From Microbulbifer aggregans (GTDB lineage: Bacteria; Pseudomonadota; Gammaproteobacteria; Pseudomonadales; Cellvibrionaceae): a stretch of 64,000 nucleotides of DNA. Position 1 is the stretch's first letter. The number at the start of each line of letters is the position of its first letter. Location of the stretch: positions 1,178,001-1,242,000 of the forward strand of contig NZ_CP014143.1 in the NCBI RefSeq assembly GCF_001750105.1, given 5' to 3'. Positions 27,739-36,362 of this stretch are shown here, piece by piece. A model generated the notes under the pieces. It saw only the letters and a program-made list of their open reading frames with translations. It was not told where the DNA came from and searched no databases. The translations under genes and the position numbers were made by a program.

Positions 27739-28354
27739 GCTTTGGCTCCTCGGTGGTTTGCGGCTGAATTTCTGGCGCCGGCGCATTTCTGCTGGCGACC
27801 AGGTGCTCGCGACACAAGCGCATGCCGCGGGCGAGATGGTTTTCCACCGTCTTGGTGGAGATGTTCAGAATTCGTGCAATTTCTTCGTGCGAGTGGCCGT
27901 CAATTTTCCGCATGACAAAGACCTGGCGGCACTTGGGCGGCAGCGCATTGATCGCGTCCACCAGCGCTCCCTGCTCCTCTTCACGACTGACCTGGCGCTC
28001 GATTGTGTCGGGCTGGGTCGTGTGCTGTAGCGTGATGGAAGCGGTCATGCCGTGCTGCTCGACCACCTTTTGGTGGCGCAGGTGGCTGATGGCCAGGTTG
28101 CGGGCAACGCGGAACAGGAAGGGACGTGGCTCAATGGCTTTGTCCTCTTTCAGGGCCAGGAACAGCTTGAGATAGGCCTCCTGCAACACTTCTTCTGCCT
28201 GCGCGGGCTCGAGCATCCGGCATAGGCTGGCCAGCAACTGCTCGCGCGTCTTTTCATAGAGCGCATTGAGCCTGTGCTCGGGGTCCGGTTCCTTGCGGAT
28301 GAAGCCCGAGGTAAAAAAGCTGAAGTTGAGTTTTGAGAAGATACTGTTCGACAT
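27725..28354 (-). CDS. ECF RNA polymerase sigma factor (FecI-like)
   Basis: A 209-residue sigma-70 family protein. Region 2 is seen around EEVLQEAYLKLFLAL and PFLFRVARNLAISHLR, region 4 around LPPKCRQVFVMRKIDGHSHE and the helix-turn-helix ISTKTVENHLARGM. It is followed by a FecR-like gene and a TonB receptor in the same direction, the standard arrangement for cell-surface signalling. It probably directs transcription of the receptor at 24251 and perhaps the transporter and lyase behind it. Confidence 0.9.
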   Translation of the reverse strand: MSNSIFSKLNFSFFTSGFIRKEPDPEHRLNALYEKTREQLLASLCRMLEPAQAEEVLQEAYLKLFLALKEDKAIEPRPFLFRVARNLAISHLRHQKVVEQHGMTASITLQHTTQPDTIERQVSREEEQGALVDAINALPPKCRQVFVMRKIDGHSHEEIARILNISTKTVENHLARGMRLCREHLVASRNAPAPEIQPQTTEEPKLAAG

Positions 28355-28636
28355 GAGCGCCCTTTCATTGTTGTTGTAGGTGCGCGCACCAGCGCTGAAC
28401 GCGGGATAGTAGCATGTCTGTCACAGGCAGCTGTACCTCACTCTGTGGCCGAATTAGCGTAGCCCGGTCATTATCACTGTTTATAAAATCGCCAGATTGC
28501 TCTGCATAATCCGTATCGTCGGATAGATTGGAAGCGGTTAAAGCTTCGCCATCGCTACCGTTACAGCACAACTCTTGGTTACAGTGAGCCCGACCACAAC
28601 TCCGGCCACAAAGATGGAAACACGAGAAGAATGAAC

Positions 28637-29398
28637 ATGAAGTACACGATGGCACTGATCGCAGGACTCTCACTCGCCGGCTGTGCCGCACAGGCAGAAT
28701 TACCGCCACGAGCAATCGTCGAGCCCTCACTGATTTATCAAGCCATCGAGATCGAACAGGCCCTGGATGCCAGGGAAGGACAGGTCATCGAGGAGGGCGC
28801 ACCCTGGTTCAAGGTGGTACCTGGCAGTATTCCGGTCATCATTACCGCCCCGCATGCCACTCGCCCGCTGCGCAATGGCAACCGCCGTTTTGCCGATGGC
28901 GGTGGCACCGCGGCGCTGGCCCTGTCCGTGGCCAGCCTTACCGGTGCCCATGTGATCTACACCACCGAGGAGGGCCCCTCGGATCCCAATTACTACGATG
29001 ACAACGCCTTCAAGCAGGAGCTGGCACGGCTGATCCGTGAGGTGCAACCCCGCTATGTACTGGATATTCACGGCAGCCACCCCTACCGGCCCTACGATAT
29101 CGATCTGGGCACCATGCAGGGCCGCTCTCTGCTCGGGGATGAGGAGGTGCAGTTCGAGCTTATTAGCGCCTTAAGGAATGAGGGGATTTTAAATATCTCC
29201 TCCAATCGCTTCGGTGCCTCCAAAAACCAGACCATCACCAAGTTTGCGTCTGGTCTCGGCGTACCGACGATTCAGGTGGAGGTGAATACCACTTACCTCT
29301 CGCCTTCCGAGGGCAACCTGGAGGCGCAGCGCTTTTCCAAACTGGTTCAGGCCATGGTCCGCTACGTTGAAAGTGAACAGCCAGGCAATGTGAAATAG
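28637..29398 (+). CDS. N-formylglutamate amidohydrolase-like lipoprotein
   Basis: A 253-residue protein with a lipobox (AGLSLAGCAAQ), so it is exported and lipid-anchored. The body has the HutG/FGase-type motifs ITAPHATRPLRNG, DNAFKQELA and LDIHGSHPYRPYDIDLGTM, whose His and Asp residues form the metal site of this amidohydrolase fold. Known relatives hydrolyse N-formylglutamate in histidine breakdown in the cytosol; an exported lipoprotein version is different and its substrate is unknown. ATG at 28637 is preferred over the one at 28631 because GAGAAG is seven bases away. Divergent from the sigma factor, with 282 bases between them that show nothing else. Confidence 0.72.
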   Translation: MKYTMALIAGLSLAGCAAQAELPPRAIVEPSLIYQAIEIEQALDAREGQVIEEGAPWFKVVPGSIPVIITAPHATRPLRNGNRRFADGGGTAALALSVASLTGAHVIYTTEEGPSDPNYYDDNAFKQELARLIREVQPRYVLDIHGSHPYRPYDIDLGTMQGRSLLGDEEVQFELISALRNEGILNISSNRFGASKNQTITKFASGLGVPTIQVEVNTTYLSPSEGNLEAQRFSKLVQAMVRYVESEQPGNVK

Positions 29399-29501
29399 CG
29401 GTACCTCAATCGCGACTCTGGTCATGGTATGGTTGGTCGGTTAACTGAATAACTAGTCACAACCGACCCGGCTCCGGCCCTGTCGGCAAGGAGTGCATAC
29501 C

Positions 29502-31271
29502 ATGGCAAGGCTCGCGAAGTTGCTGCCCGCTCTATCCGTCATTCTTTTATTGCTGGTTCCCCAGGCCTGGGCCGCCAGCGCCTCTGAAACCCTGCAGCAG
29601 GTCATCGACGATCATTGGCAGTACAGCCTGAAAGAAGACCCCATCATGGCCGGCCGCATGGGGGTGGCGGATTACAACGATCGCATGCCCGGCGTCGCGC
29701 CGGAAGACCGCGTCCGGCGGTTGAAAGCGGAAAAAGGCTTCCTCGCCCAGCTGCAGGCCATCGATGCCGACCAGCTCACCGACGCGGAGCGCATCAACCG
29801 CGACCTGCTCAGCTGGGTACTGAAGGACTCCATCGAGGCCAACGAGCTCTACCTGGACCGCATCCCCCTCAATACCTTCTACAGCTTCTTTGCCCACGCC
29901 CTGCAGGCCAACGACGGCCTGAACATGAACTCGGTCAAAGCGTACGAAGATTACATCGCCCGCATTCGCGCGTTCGGCCGCTTTTTTGACGAGAACATCG
30001 CCAATATGCGCCAGGGCATCAAAGACGGCTTCGTGTTGCCGAAGATCGTGGTGGAAGGTATCGCGCCCACGGTGCGCGCACAGGTCTACGAGGACCCCAC
30101 AAAGAGCAGCCTGTACGAACCGTTCGCCAAGATGCCGGATAGCATCCCTGCAAAAGAACAGCCGCGCTTGCGCGCGGAAGGCAAACAGGCAATCCAGCAA
30201 ATAGCCATGCCGGCCTTCGCCCGCGTCGCCGACTTTATGGAAGGCGATTACCTGCAGGCCGCCACCGACACCATCGCTGCCGAACAGCTGCCCGGTGGCA
30301 AGGCATACTACCGTCACGGCATCCGCCGCTACGTCACCCTGGATATGGACCCGGCCGAGATCCACAAGATCGGCCTTGCGGAAGTGAAGCGTATCCGCGC
30401 CGAGATGGAAGAGCTGATCAAAGAGAGTGGTTTCGATGGCAGCTTCGAGGAATTCACCGAGTTCTTGCGCACGGATCCTCAGTTCTACGCCAAGACCCCG
30501 GAAGAGCTATTGAAGGAAGCCGCCTACATCTCCAAGAAGATCGACTACCGCCTGCCGCAACTGTTCGGCAAGCTGCCGCGCCTGCCCTACGGTGTGGTGC
30601 CGGTGCCGGACGAGATCGCCCCCAACTACACCACCGCCTCCTACAACCCGGCCGCTATCGGCGGCACCCGCGGCGGCGCCTATTGGGTCAATACCTACGC
30701 CCTGGACCAGCGCCCGCTGTACGAACTGCCGGCGCTCACCCTGCACGAAGCCGTGCCCGGCCACCACCTGCAGGGCGCACTCAGCCAGGAACTCCAAAAC
30801 GTACCGGAATTCCGCAAGGGCCTGTACCTCAGCGCCTTCGGTGAAGGCTGGGCGCTGTACTCCGAGCGCCTGGGCAAGGAGGTGGACGGCATCTACACCA
30901 CCCCCTACGAACACTTCGGCCGCCTCAGCTACGAAATGTGGCGCGCCGCCCGCCTGGTGATCGACACCGGCATCCACTCCCAGGGCTGGACCCGCCAGCA
31001 GGCACTGGACTTCCTCTCCGAAAACACCTCTCTGTCAGATGCCAACGTGCGCGCCGAAGTAGACCGCTACATCTCCTGGCCGGGCCAGGCGCTGTCTTAC
31101 AAGATGGGGGAGATCAAGATTCGGGAGTTACGAGCCAAGGCTGAGAAAGAGCTTGGGGATCAGTTTGATCTGCGTGAATTCCATGATGCGGTTTTGGCGA
31201 ATGGGGCTTTGCCCATATCGATGCTAGAGCAGCAAATAGAACAATTCGTTGCGGGAGCTGTGAAGCAATAG
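29502..31271 (+). CDS. Exported DUF885 family metallopeptidase-like protein
   Basis: A 589-residue protein with a signal peptide (ALSVILLLLVPQAWAAS). The DUF885 core carries the zinc site LHEAVPGHHLQGAL (HExxxGHH type), followed by FGEGWALYSERLGKE with the downstream Glu. Family members are thought to be dipeptidases or carboxypeptidases of the periplasm. ATG at 29502 has AAGGAG eight bases upstream. The last about 50 codons (from roughly 31110) use visibly more A/T-ending codons than the rest, although the encoded protein remains typical. It borders the defence island. Confidence 0.88.
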   Translation: MARLAKLLPALSVILLLLVPQAWAASASETLQQVIDDHWQYSLKEDPIMAGRMGVADYNDRMPGVAPEDRVRRLKAEKGFLAQLQAIDADQLTDAERINRDLLSWVLKDSIEANELYLDRIPLNTFYSFFAHALQANDGLNMNSVKAYEDYIARIRAFGRFFDENIANMRQGIKDGFVLPKIVVEGIAPTVRAQVYEDPTKSSLYEPFAKMPDSIPAKEQPRLRAEGKQAIQQIAMPAFARVADFMEGDYLQAATDTIAAEQLPGGKAYYRHGIRRYVTLDMDPAEIHKIGLAEVKRIRAEMEELIKESGFDGSFEEFTEFLRTDPQFYAKTPEELLKEAAYISKKIDYRLPQLFGKLPRLPYGVVPVPDEIAPNYTTASYNPAAIGGTRGGAYWVNTYALDQRPLYELPALTLHEAVPGHHLQGALSQELQNVPEFRKGLYLSAFGEGWALYSERLGKEVDGIYTTPYEHFGRLSYEMWRAARLVIDTGIHSQGWTRQQALDFLSENTSLSDANVRAEVDRYISWPGQALSYKMGEIKIRELRAKAEKELGDQFDLREFHDAVLANGALPISMLEQQIEQFVAGAVKQ

Positions 31272-31357
31272 AAGGCGGATTTACTCTCAATATTGAAAAT
31301 TTACCAAACTCCGTGTCAGAAATTAGCAAATGCGAAGAAGACCATTAGGGCAAGTTG

Positions 31358-33604
31358 ATGAACTCAAATAAAAAGCCAGAAGAAGCCTCCATGGTGCTGA
31401 GACCCAAAGCAAGGATACTTAAAACTTTGGGTGAAGAGCTAATCAGTAGCGAGACAGTCGCATTAATTGAACTAGTAAAAAATGCATACGATGCTGACGC
31501 GAGAAATGTATTAATTAGATTTGAAGGTGAGCTAAAAAAAGGGGAGGGGGCCATATCTGTCATTGACGATGGACATGGCATGGACGATAACACAATTCAA
31601 AATTCTTGGATGGTGATCGCTACTGACAAAAAAAAGACACAGCGGAAAAGTAAAAGTGGTAACAGAAGACTTTTAGGGGAAAAAGGGGTAGGTAGATTTT
31701 CTGCCGCAAGAATAGCTGAAGAGCTTGACTTGATTACGCGGCCAACTGAAAGCGATACAGAGTTCTACGCCTTTTTTGATTGGCGGCAGTTTGATAATCC
31801 AGATCTCTTCTTGGATGAAATTGAGTTTCTAATGGAAGAACGGGCGCCAGAAACTATCGTTAATTCCTGGCCGCTTGAGGGTTATTTGGATGGTGATGAA
31901 GTATTTAAAGGTCAAGGCACTGTTGTTCGGATGAACTCTCTAAAACATACGTGGGAGAGTAAAGATTTAAAAGAGCTCCAAAGAGGATTGTCTAGGCTGA
32001 TCTCACCTTTTAATAGCATAAGTGATTTTAATATCTATATTGAGATGCCTGATGCTTATGGCGAGTTTAGTTCACAAGTTGAACCACCAGAAATAATTAA
32101 GTATCCGCACTACATTGTGAATGGAAGTGTAGATAGCAAGGGAAAATATAGATTTGACGTAACCGTAGAGGCGAAGGGAAAAAAAGAGTCATTTGAAGGC
32201 TATTTTATTAGCCGATATCGTGATGGGGTTTGGGAAGTATTTTCCTTGGAAACAGAAGCAGACCTCCAACACAGTAATGACAAACTTAGATATCTAGAGT
32301 GCGGACAGTTGAACTTTAAACTTCGGGTCTGGGACAGGGACGAACTTGATAATGTGATGCAAAAAATAGGAGTTGGCGTGCGAAGTGTAAGGAAGGACTT
32401 GGATGCTATTGCAGGTATCAATATTTACAGAGATGGATTCCGAGTTTTACCTTACGGAGAACCAAACAATGACTGGTTACGTTTGGACTTAAGGCGTGTT
32501 CAAAATCCAACCAGAAATTTATCAAATAACCAAATCACGGGATATATATCTATTACAGCAGATGGAAATCCTGGGCTCCACGACAGAAGTAATCGTGAAG
32601 GGTTAGACCAAAATACAGCATATTCTGATTTGGCTAATATTATGCACTTTGTTCTCACGAAGCTTGAGACAATAAGATATATTGAAAAGAGGTCGTCTAA
32701 AAACCAGAAAAATATTGAGAAACCTGGGCAGGGAAATCTATTTTCATCTCCCGACTTTGGTTCAATTAAGAAAGTATTAGTCGATGAGCAAGCCAAGCCT
32801 GGGGAAGCAATTGGTCTTATAAATAAGGTCGAGTCTGATTGGAATAGAAAGGTACAAACTTTTAAGAGTGTTATTTCACAGTATCATGCGTTAGCTACTT
32901 TAGGCGGCATAGTAGATAAGGTCTTGCATGATGGAAGACAGCCACTCGCGACCATACAAACTGAAGCGGGCCTGGGAAAAGAAATTACCGAGGAGCTAAT
33001 TGGTTCATTGCCTGATATTAGTCCAGGGCAAATTTCTGATTTTAAATCAGTAGATATTGGACTTGGCAGGATAATTGATCAGGCTAATATTCTCCGTGAT
33101 GTTTTTAGGCGCGTTGAACCATTCGGAGGCCGAAAGCGGGGAAGGCCGAAAAAATATTATATCGAAGACGTTATTAAGGATACATTTTCAATTTATGATC
33201 GGGACTTTAAGTCGACTGGGGTCAGAGTGCAAATACCAAGCTCACAGACTCTTGTTAGTGTCGACATTACCGAGTTGTCTGAAATACTCACTAATCTCAT
33301 AACTAATAGTATTTATTGGCTGAATTCGGTCCCGAGAGGCCAGAGAAAAATTAAAGTAATGGTTTCGAGGTTGAGCGGAGATTCTTTAGAGATTGTTTTT
33401 GCGGACACTGGCCCTGGAATTAAGGAGGAGCATAGAAACCATATCTTTGAACCATATTTCTCCGATAGAGAGGGGGGGCATGGTTTGGGGCTCTGCTTGG
33501 TGGGTGAGATAGCCAAGGACTACTACAATGGGTCAGTTGAACTCTTAGATACCGGAAAGAATAATGGTGCAGTCTTCAGAATTGTTTTGAATAAGCGGGT
33601 TTAA
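31358..33604 (+). CDS. Double GHKL ATPase: MutL/MORC-like N-domain and histidine-kinase-like C-domain
   Basis: A 748-residue soluble protein with two ATP-binding GHKL modules. First module: N box E38-L-V-K-N42-A-Y-D45, G1 box D70-D-G-H-G-M, G2 box GEKGVGRF (G107-F114). Second module near the C-terminus: a phosphoacceptor-like H524 in VLHDGRQPLATIQ, N box with N650 (NLITNSIYW), G1 box ADTGPG (682-687) and G2 box GHGLGLCLV (from 707). The middle (about 200-500) is not recognised. No membrane segment, so a cytosolic sensor. ATG at 31358 with AGGG seven bases before. The receiver-domain gene starts two bases after its stop, making a cytosolic two-component pair. Clearly AT-rich. Confidence 0.82.
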   Translation: MNSNKKPEEASMVLRPKARILKTLGEELISSETVALIELVKNAYDADARNVLIRFEGELKKGEGAISVIDDGHGMDDNTIQNSWMVIATDKKKTQRKSKSGNRRLLGEKGVGRFSAARIAEELDLITRPTESDTEFYAFFDWRQFDNPDLFLDEIEFLMEERAPETIVNSWPLEGYLDGDEVFKGQGTVVRMNSLKHTWESKDLKELQRGLSRLISPFNSISDFNIYIEMPDAYGEFSSQVEPPEIIKYPHYIVNGSVDSKGKYRFDVTVEAKGKKESFEGYFISRYRDGVWEVFSLETEADLQHSNDKLRYLECGQLNFKLRVWDRDELDNVMQKIGVGVRSVRKDLDAIAGINIYRDGFRVLPYGEPNNDWLRLDLRRVQNPTRNLSNNQITGYISITADGNPGLHDRSNREGLDQNTAYSDLANIMHFVLTKLETIRYIEKRSSKNQKNIEKPGQGNLFSSPDFGSIKKVLVDEQAKPGEAIGLINKVESDWNRKVQTFKSVISQYHALATLGGIVDKVLHDGRQPLATIQTEAGLGKEITEELIGSLPDISPGQISDFKSVDIGLGRIIDQANILRDVFRRVEPFGGRKRGRPKKYYIEDVIKDTFSIYDRDFKSTGVRVQIPSSQTLVSVDITELSEILTNLITNSIYWLNSVPRGQRKIKVMVSRLSGDSLEIVFADTGPGIKEEHRNHIFEPYFSDREGGHGLGLCLVGEIAKDYYNGSVELLDTGKNNGAVFRIVLNKRV

Positions 33605-33606
33605 GA

Positions 33607-34749
33607 ATGAATGTGTGGAATGTTTTGGCAGTTGATGATGACCCGAGAAAGCTAGACGAGATTGAGCGGATATTTTCCAGGGGAATTGATGATAACATCT
33701 TTTATTTCACAAAAGAGACTTCTTTTGATGAAGGGGCAAGGCTAATAGAGAAAAATAGGTTTGATTTTGTATTCCTTGATGTTCACGAGGATAAAAATGA
33801 TCCTGACCCTTCTATAGAGCCGGCTGAAGAGGATCAAAGGGGAGAGGAAATTCTGCAAGCATTGCAGAACTCTAGATTTCTTCCTGTGATTTTTTATACA
33901 GGATTTCCAGATAAAGTTAGACATTTGTGTAGTCCTTTAGTGCAAGTGGTGAGTAAGGGTTCATCGGTCCAAGAGATTCGTGCGGCAGTGCAGGCAATAC
34001 TGGATATGAAGTTACTCCACCTCTTTAAATATATTGAAGAGCAAGGTAGATCATATATGTGGGATTCGCTTAGCTCTACTCTGGATGGTCATTGGGGTGA
34101 TATCAAGCCAAGGGAAATATCGCTGTTACTAGCGAGACACATATCAAAAAGCCTTTCTAAAGAGGTTATTAAGCAGCTTCTAGAAATGGATCATAAGATC
34201 ATTGATCCACTAGAGATGTACTTATATCCACCAGAAGGTGATTCCTGTAATCCGGCTGATGTTTTCCGAAGTAAAGCTGATTCTTCTTTATGGATGGTGT
34301 TAACTCCAGCTTGTGATTTTGAGCAGTCTAAAGCAGATAATGTCTTATTGGCCAGAATAAAATCCATAACTGAACATCCAGTATATAATGAGTGGATGTC
34401 TGCTAAAGATGCTCTTGAAAAAATTCCGGAGAATGAAAGAACTAATGAACAGAAGCAAGGTGTTAAAAATTTAAAGGGAAAGGTGAAAAGTTTAGTAAAA
34501 AACCAAGCTGGCATTAGGTATAGATACTTACCTAAGGCATTTTTTCTTCCTGATTGTGTGGTTGATTTCCAAGAGCTAATACATTTGCCTGCAGAGCAAT
34601 CAGAATATTATGAGCCTGTTTGTTCCTTGGATAGCCCTTTTCGTGAGGAAATGCTAAGTGCATTTTCGAAGTACTATGGTCGTATTGGGATACCTGATTA
34701 TGATTCGTCTGTAATCTTGGAGCGCATAGAGAAGGAATATTTTGAATAA
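33607..34749 (+). CDS. Receiver-domain protein with unknown C-terminal domain
   Basis: A 380-residue protein. Residues 1-130 are a response-regulator receiver: acidic pocket D10-D11-D12, phosphoacceptor D58 in FVFLDVHED, the conserved Thr in IFYTGFP and Lys in VVSKGSS. The remaining 250 residues match no DNA-binding or enzyme motif I recognise; they hold a charged stretch (about 270-300) and end in YYGRIGIPDYDSS. It follows the GHKL protein almost without gap, so that kinase is its likely partner. The C-terminal part is presumably the output or effector. Strongly AT-rich like its neighbour. Confidence 0.78.
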   Translation: MNVWNVLAVDDDPRKLDEIERIFSRGIDDNIFYFTKETSFDEGARLIEKNRFDFVFLDVHEDKNDPDPSIEPAEEDQRGEEILQALQNSRFLPVIFYTGFPDKVRHLCSPLVQVVSKGSSVQEIRAAVQAILDMKLLHLFKYIEEQGRSYMWDSLSSTLDGHWGDIKPREISLLLARHISKSLSKEVIKQLLEMDHKIIDPLEMYLYPPEGDSCNPADVFRSKADSSLWMVLTPACDFEQSKADNVLLARIKSITEHPVYNEWMSAKDALEKIPENERTNEQKQGVKNLKGKVKSLVKNQAGIRYRYLPKAFFLPDCVVDFQELIHLPAEQSEYYEPVCSLDSPFREEMLSAFSKYYGRIGIPDYDSSVILERIEKEYFE

Positions 34750-34801
34750 TGTGCTCTCTACGCAATGATTCTCCTGATAGCAGCCCAAGTGCTACCTATA
34801 A

Positions 34802-35221
34802 ATGGTAGATGTTTTATCGCCCGAGCAGCGCTCTTACTGTATGTCCCAGATTAAGGGGGCAGGTACTACGCCTGAACTGGCGTTGCGAAGAGCTCTGTGG
34901 CATCTCGGCTTTCGATATAGAATAAAGAGTAAACTACCGGGAAAACCAGATATTGTATATCCGACTTTGAAGGTTGCCATATTTGTAGATGGTTGCTTTT
35001 GGCATAAGTGTCCAAAGCACTATTCACCCCCCAAGACACGAGCAAAATTCTGGTCGGATAAAATATCGAAAAACGTCGCAAGAGATAAAAAGAACAATGT
35101 TTTACTCAAAAAACGGGGTTGGACAGTTGTTAGGTTCTGGGAGCATGAAATAAGGGATTCACTGGAAGATTGCGTAGTAACAGTTGTAAGAGCTCTGAAA
35201 TCTAGACAGGTTAAAAGTTAG
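34802..35221 (+). CDS. vsr: Very-short-patch-repair (Vsr-type) endonuclease
   Basis: A 139-residue Vsr-fold nuclease. GKPDIVYP carries the catalytic Asp (D50), and FVDGCFWHKCPKHY is the zinc and active-site segment, with RGWTVVRFWEHEI near the end. In known systems Vsr nicks T:G mismatches left by deamination of 5-methylcytosine and is encoded beside the cognate methyltransferase. Here it is on the opposite strand, its 3' end overlapping that of the restriction gene by 11 bases. The Dcm-type methyltransferase at 36363 is the natural partner. No convincing ribosome site precedes the ATG. Confidence 0.9.
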   Translation: MVDVLSPEQRSYCMSQIKGAGTTPELALRRALWHLGFRYRIKSKLPGKPDIVYPTLKVAIFVDGCFWHKCPKHYSPPKTRAKFWSDKISKNVARDKKNNVLLKKRGWTVVRFWEHEIRDSLEDCVVTVVRALKSRQVKS

Positions 35222-36362
35222 AAAGCCACTTAGTTATTGCCAGATGTGATCCAACCTTTTCCTTGAGGATTTTGACGATATCTGCCGCTGAAATGATGAC
35301 TACTGGGTGATTATCATCCTTCAGTTCAGTGTACGCTTGGGGCGCTAAGTACGATGTGGTGACCATAACCCCGAATTGACGGTGTCGCAGCCTGGAGAGC
35401 AGGCGGGAAAGCTCCTTAACACCAACACCTGATCCGGGCTTGTAGCACTTTGCTTCCAGTGCGAAGTCCACCTCGATGGCACTGGGTCCAACGCCGATCT
35501 TGTAGCTCCCTATAGCATCTCTCCCACCATCTCGCCAGGGACGTGTGATCTCGCAGGAACCAATTGCTGGCATCATAAGCCGGGCAATTGCGACAGCGCA
35601 GTACTCAAAACGTACGGGGTTTTCCTTAAACTTCCTGTAGATTGATTCCAGGATTTTCAGATCCTCTGTCTTTTCGGGGAGCTGCTGCTCTTTACTGCGG
35701 ATTTCCAGGCTGTGGGGTGCATAAAGAGGAGTAAATTTTCGAGAGTTTACCCAATCAAGCCAGATTTTCGGTGCATGTGGGGAATTGACGGTGCGGCCGT
35801 CTTTGATGTCATCAATCCACTTGCGTGATACAAGGGGAACATTCAAGACTGTAAAAATAGATTTATAGTTCTGGAAGCGCTGATTGTCGGAGCCTTTGGC
35901 TCGCCATATTGCCACCAAATCTTCATCGGGCCCAAGATTCTGCGCACCAGGAACAGCCAAGCCAAGAAATCGTACATCGCGATATTGCCCTGTTCCGCCG
36001 AACAGCAGTATTACAGGGAAGTGATCAAACGAAGTTGAAGTATGCCGGGCATCGAACAGGTTTCTGAGAATTAAATTGCCTTTTCTCGGAGTATCATGAA
36101 TCTCGCGGACAGATTTGTTATCTCCAAAGTAAGTGAATAATCCACTTTCGGTGTCCAGGTGATCGGGCCAGTCTGAGTCGTTGAAGTTTGATTTGAGCGC
36201 AAGCAGCTTGAGCGTTTCTATTTCCGGCCGCTTGCCCAGATGTCGGAAGCCGGCTCCGCTGTCTACCCCCAACAGTTTGGGAAGTGGATCATCTGAAGCA
36301 TTTCCTTCTCGGGATCCACCGTAAACTTGGTCAACAATTAAGTCAGTCTTCGAAAGGTTCAC
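35211..36362 (-). CDS. Restriction endonuclease, Mrr-like catalytic domain
   Basis: A 383-residue nuclease. The C-terminal third has a PD-(D/E)xK site: D282 in GGRDAIG and E303-A-K305 in FALEAKCYKPG, then KELSRLLSRLRHRQFGVMVT typical of the Mrr-like fold. The N-terminal part (GFRHLGKRPE, WPDHLDTESGLFTYFGDN, HDTPRKGNLIL) resembles the AspBHI-type N-terminal recognition domain, a weaker call. GTG start directly abuts the methyltransferase stop codon (TAAGTG), so the two are one leftward unit and form a type II-like restriction-modification pair. Confidence 0.8.
   Translation of the reverse strand: MNLSKTDLIVDQVYGGSREGNASDDPLPKLLGVDSGAGFRHLGKRPEIETLKLLALKSNFNDSDWPDHLDTESGLFTYFGDNKSVREIHDTPRKGNLILRNLFDARHTSTSFDHFPVILLFGGTGQYRDVRFLGLAVPGAQNLGPDEDLVAIWRAKGSDNQRFQNYKSIFTVLNVPLVSRKWIDDIKDGRTVNSPHAPKIWLDWVNSRKFTPLYAPHSLEIRSKEQQLPEKTEDLKILESIYRKFKENPVRFEYCAVAIARLMMPAIGSCEITRPWRDGGRDAIGSYKIGVGPSAIEVDFALEAKCYKPGSGVGVKELSRLLSRLRHRQFGVMVTTSYLAPQAYTELKDDNHPVVIISAADIVKILKEKVGSHLAITKWLSNF

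Noticed and set aside
31358..34749. Assigning the GHKL/receiver pair to the Detocs system
   Set aside because: No third component and no nucleotide-cleaving phosphorylase domain on the receiver protein; the GHKL protein has two ATPase modules.
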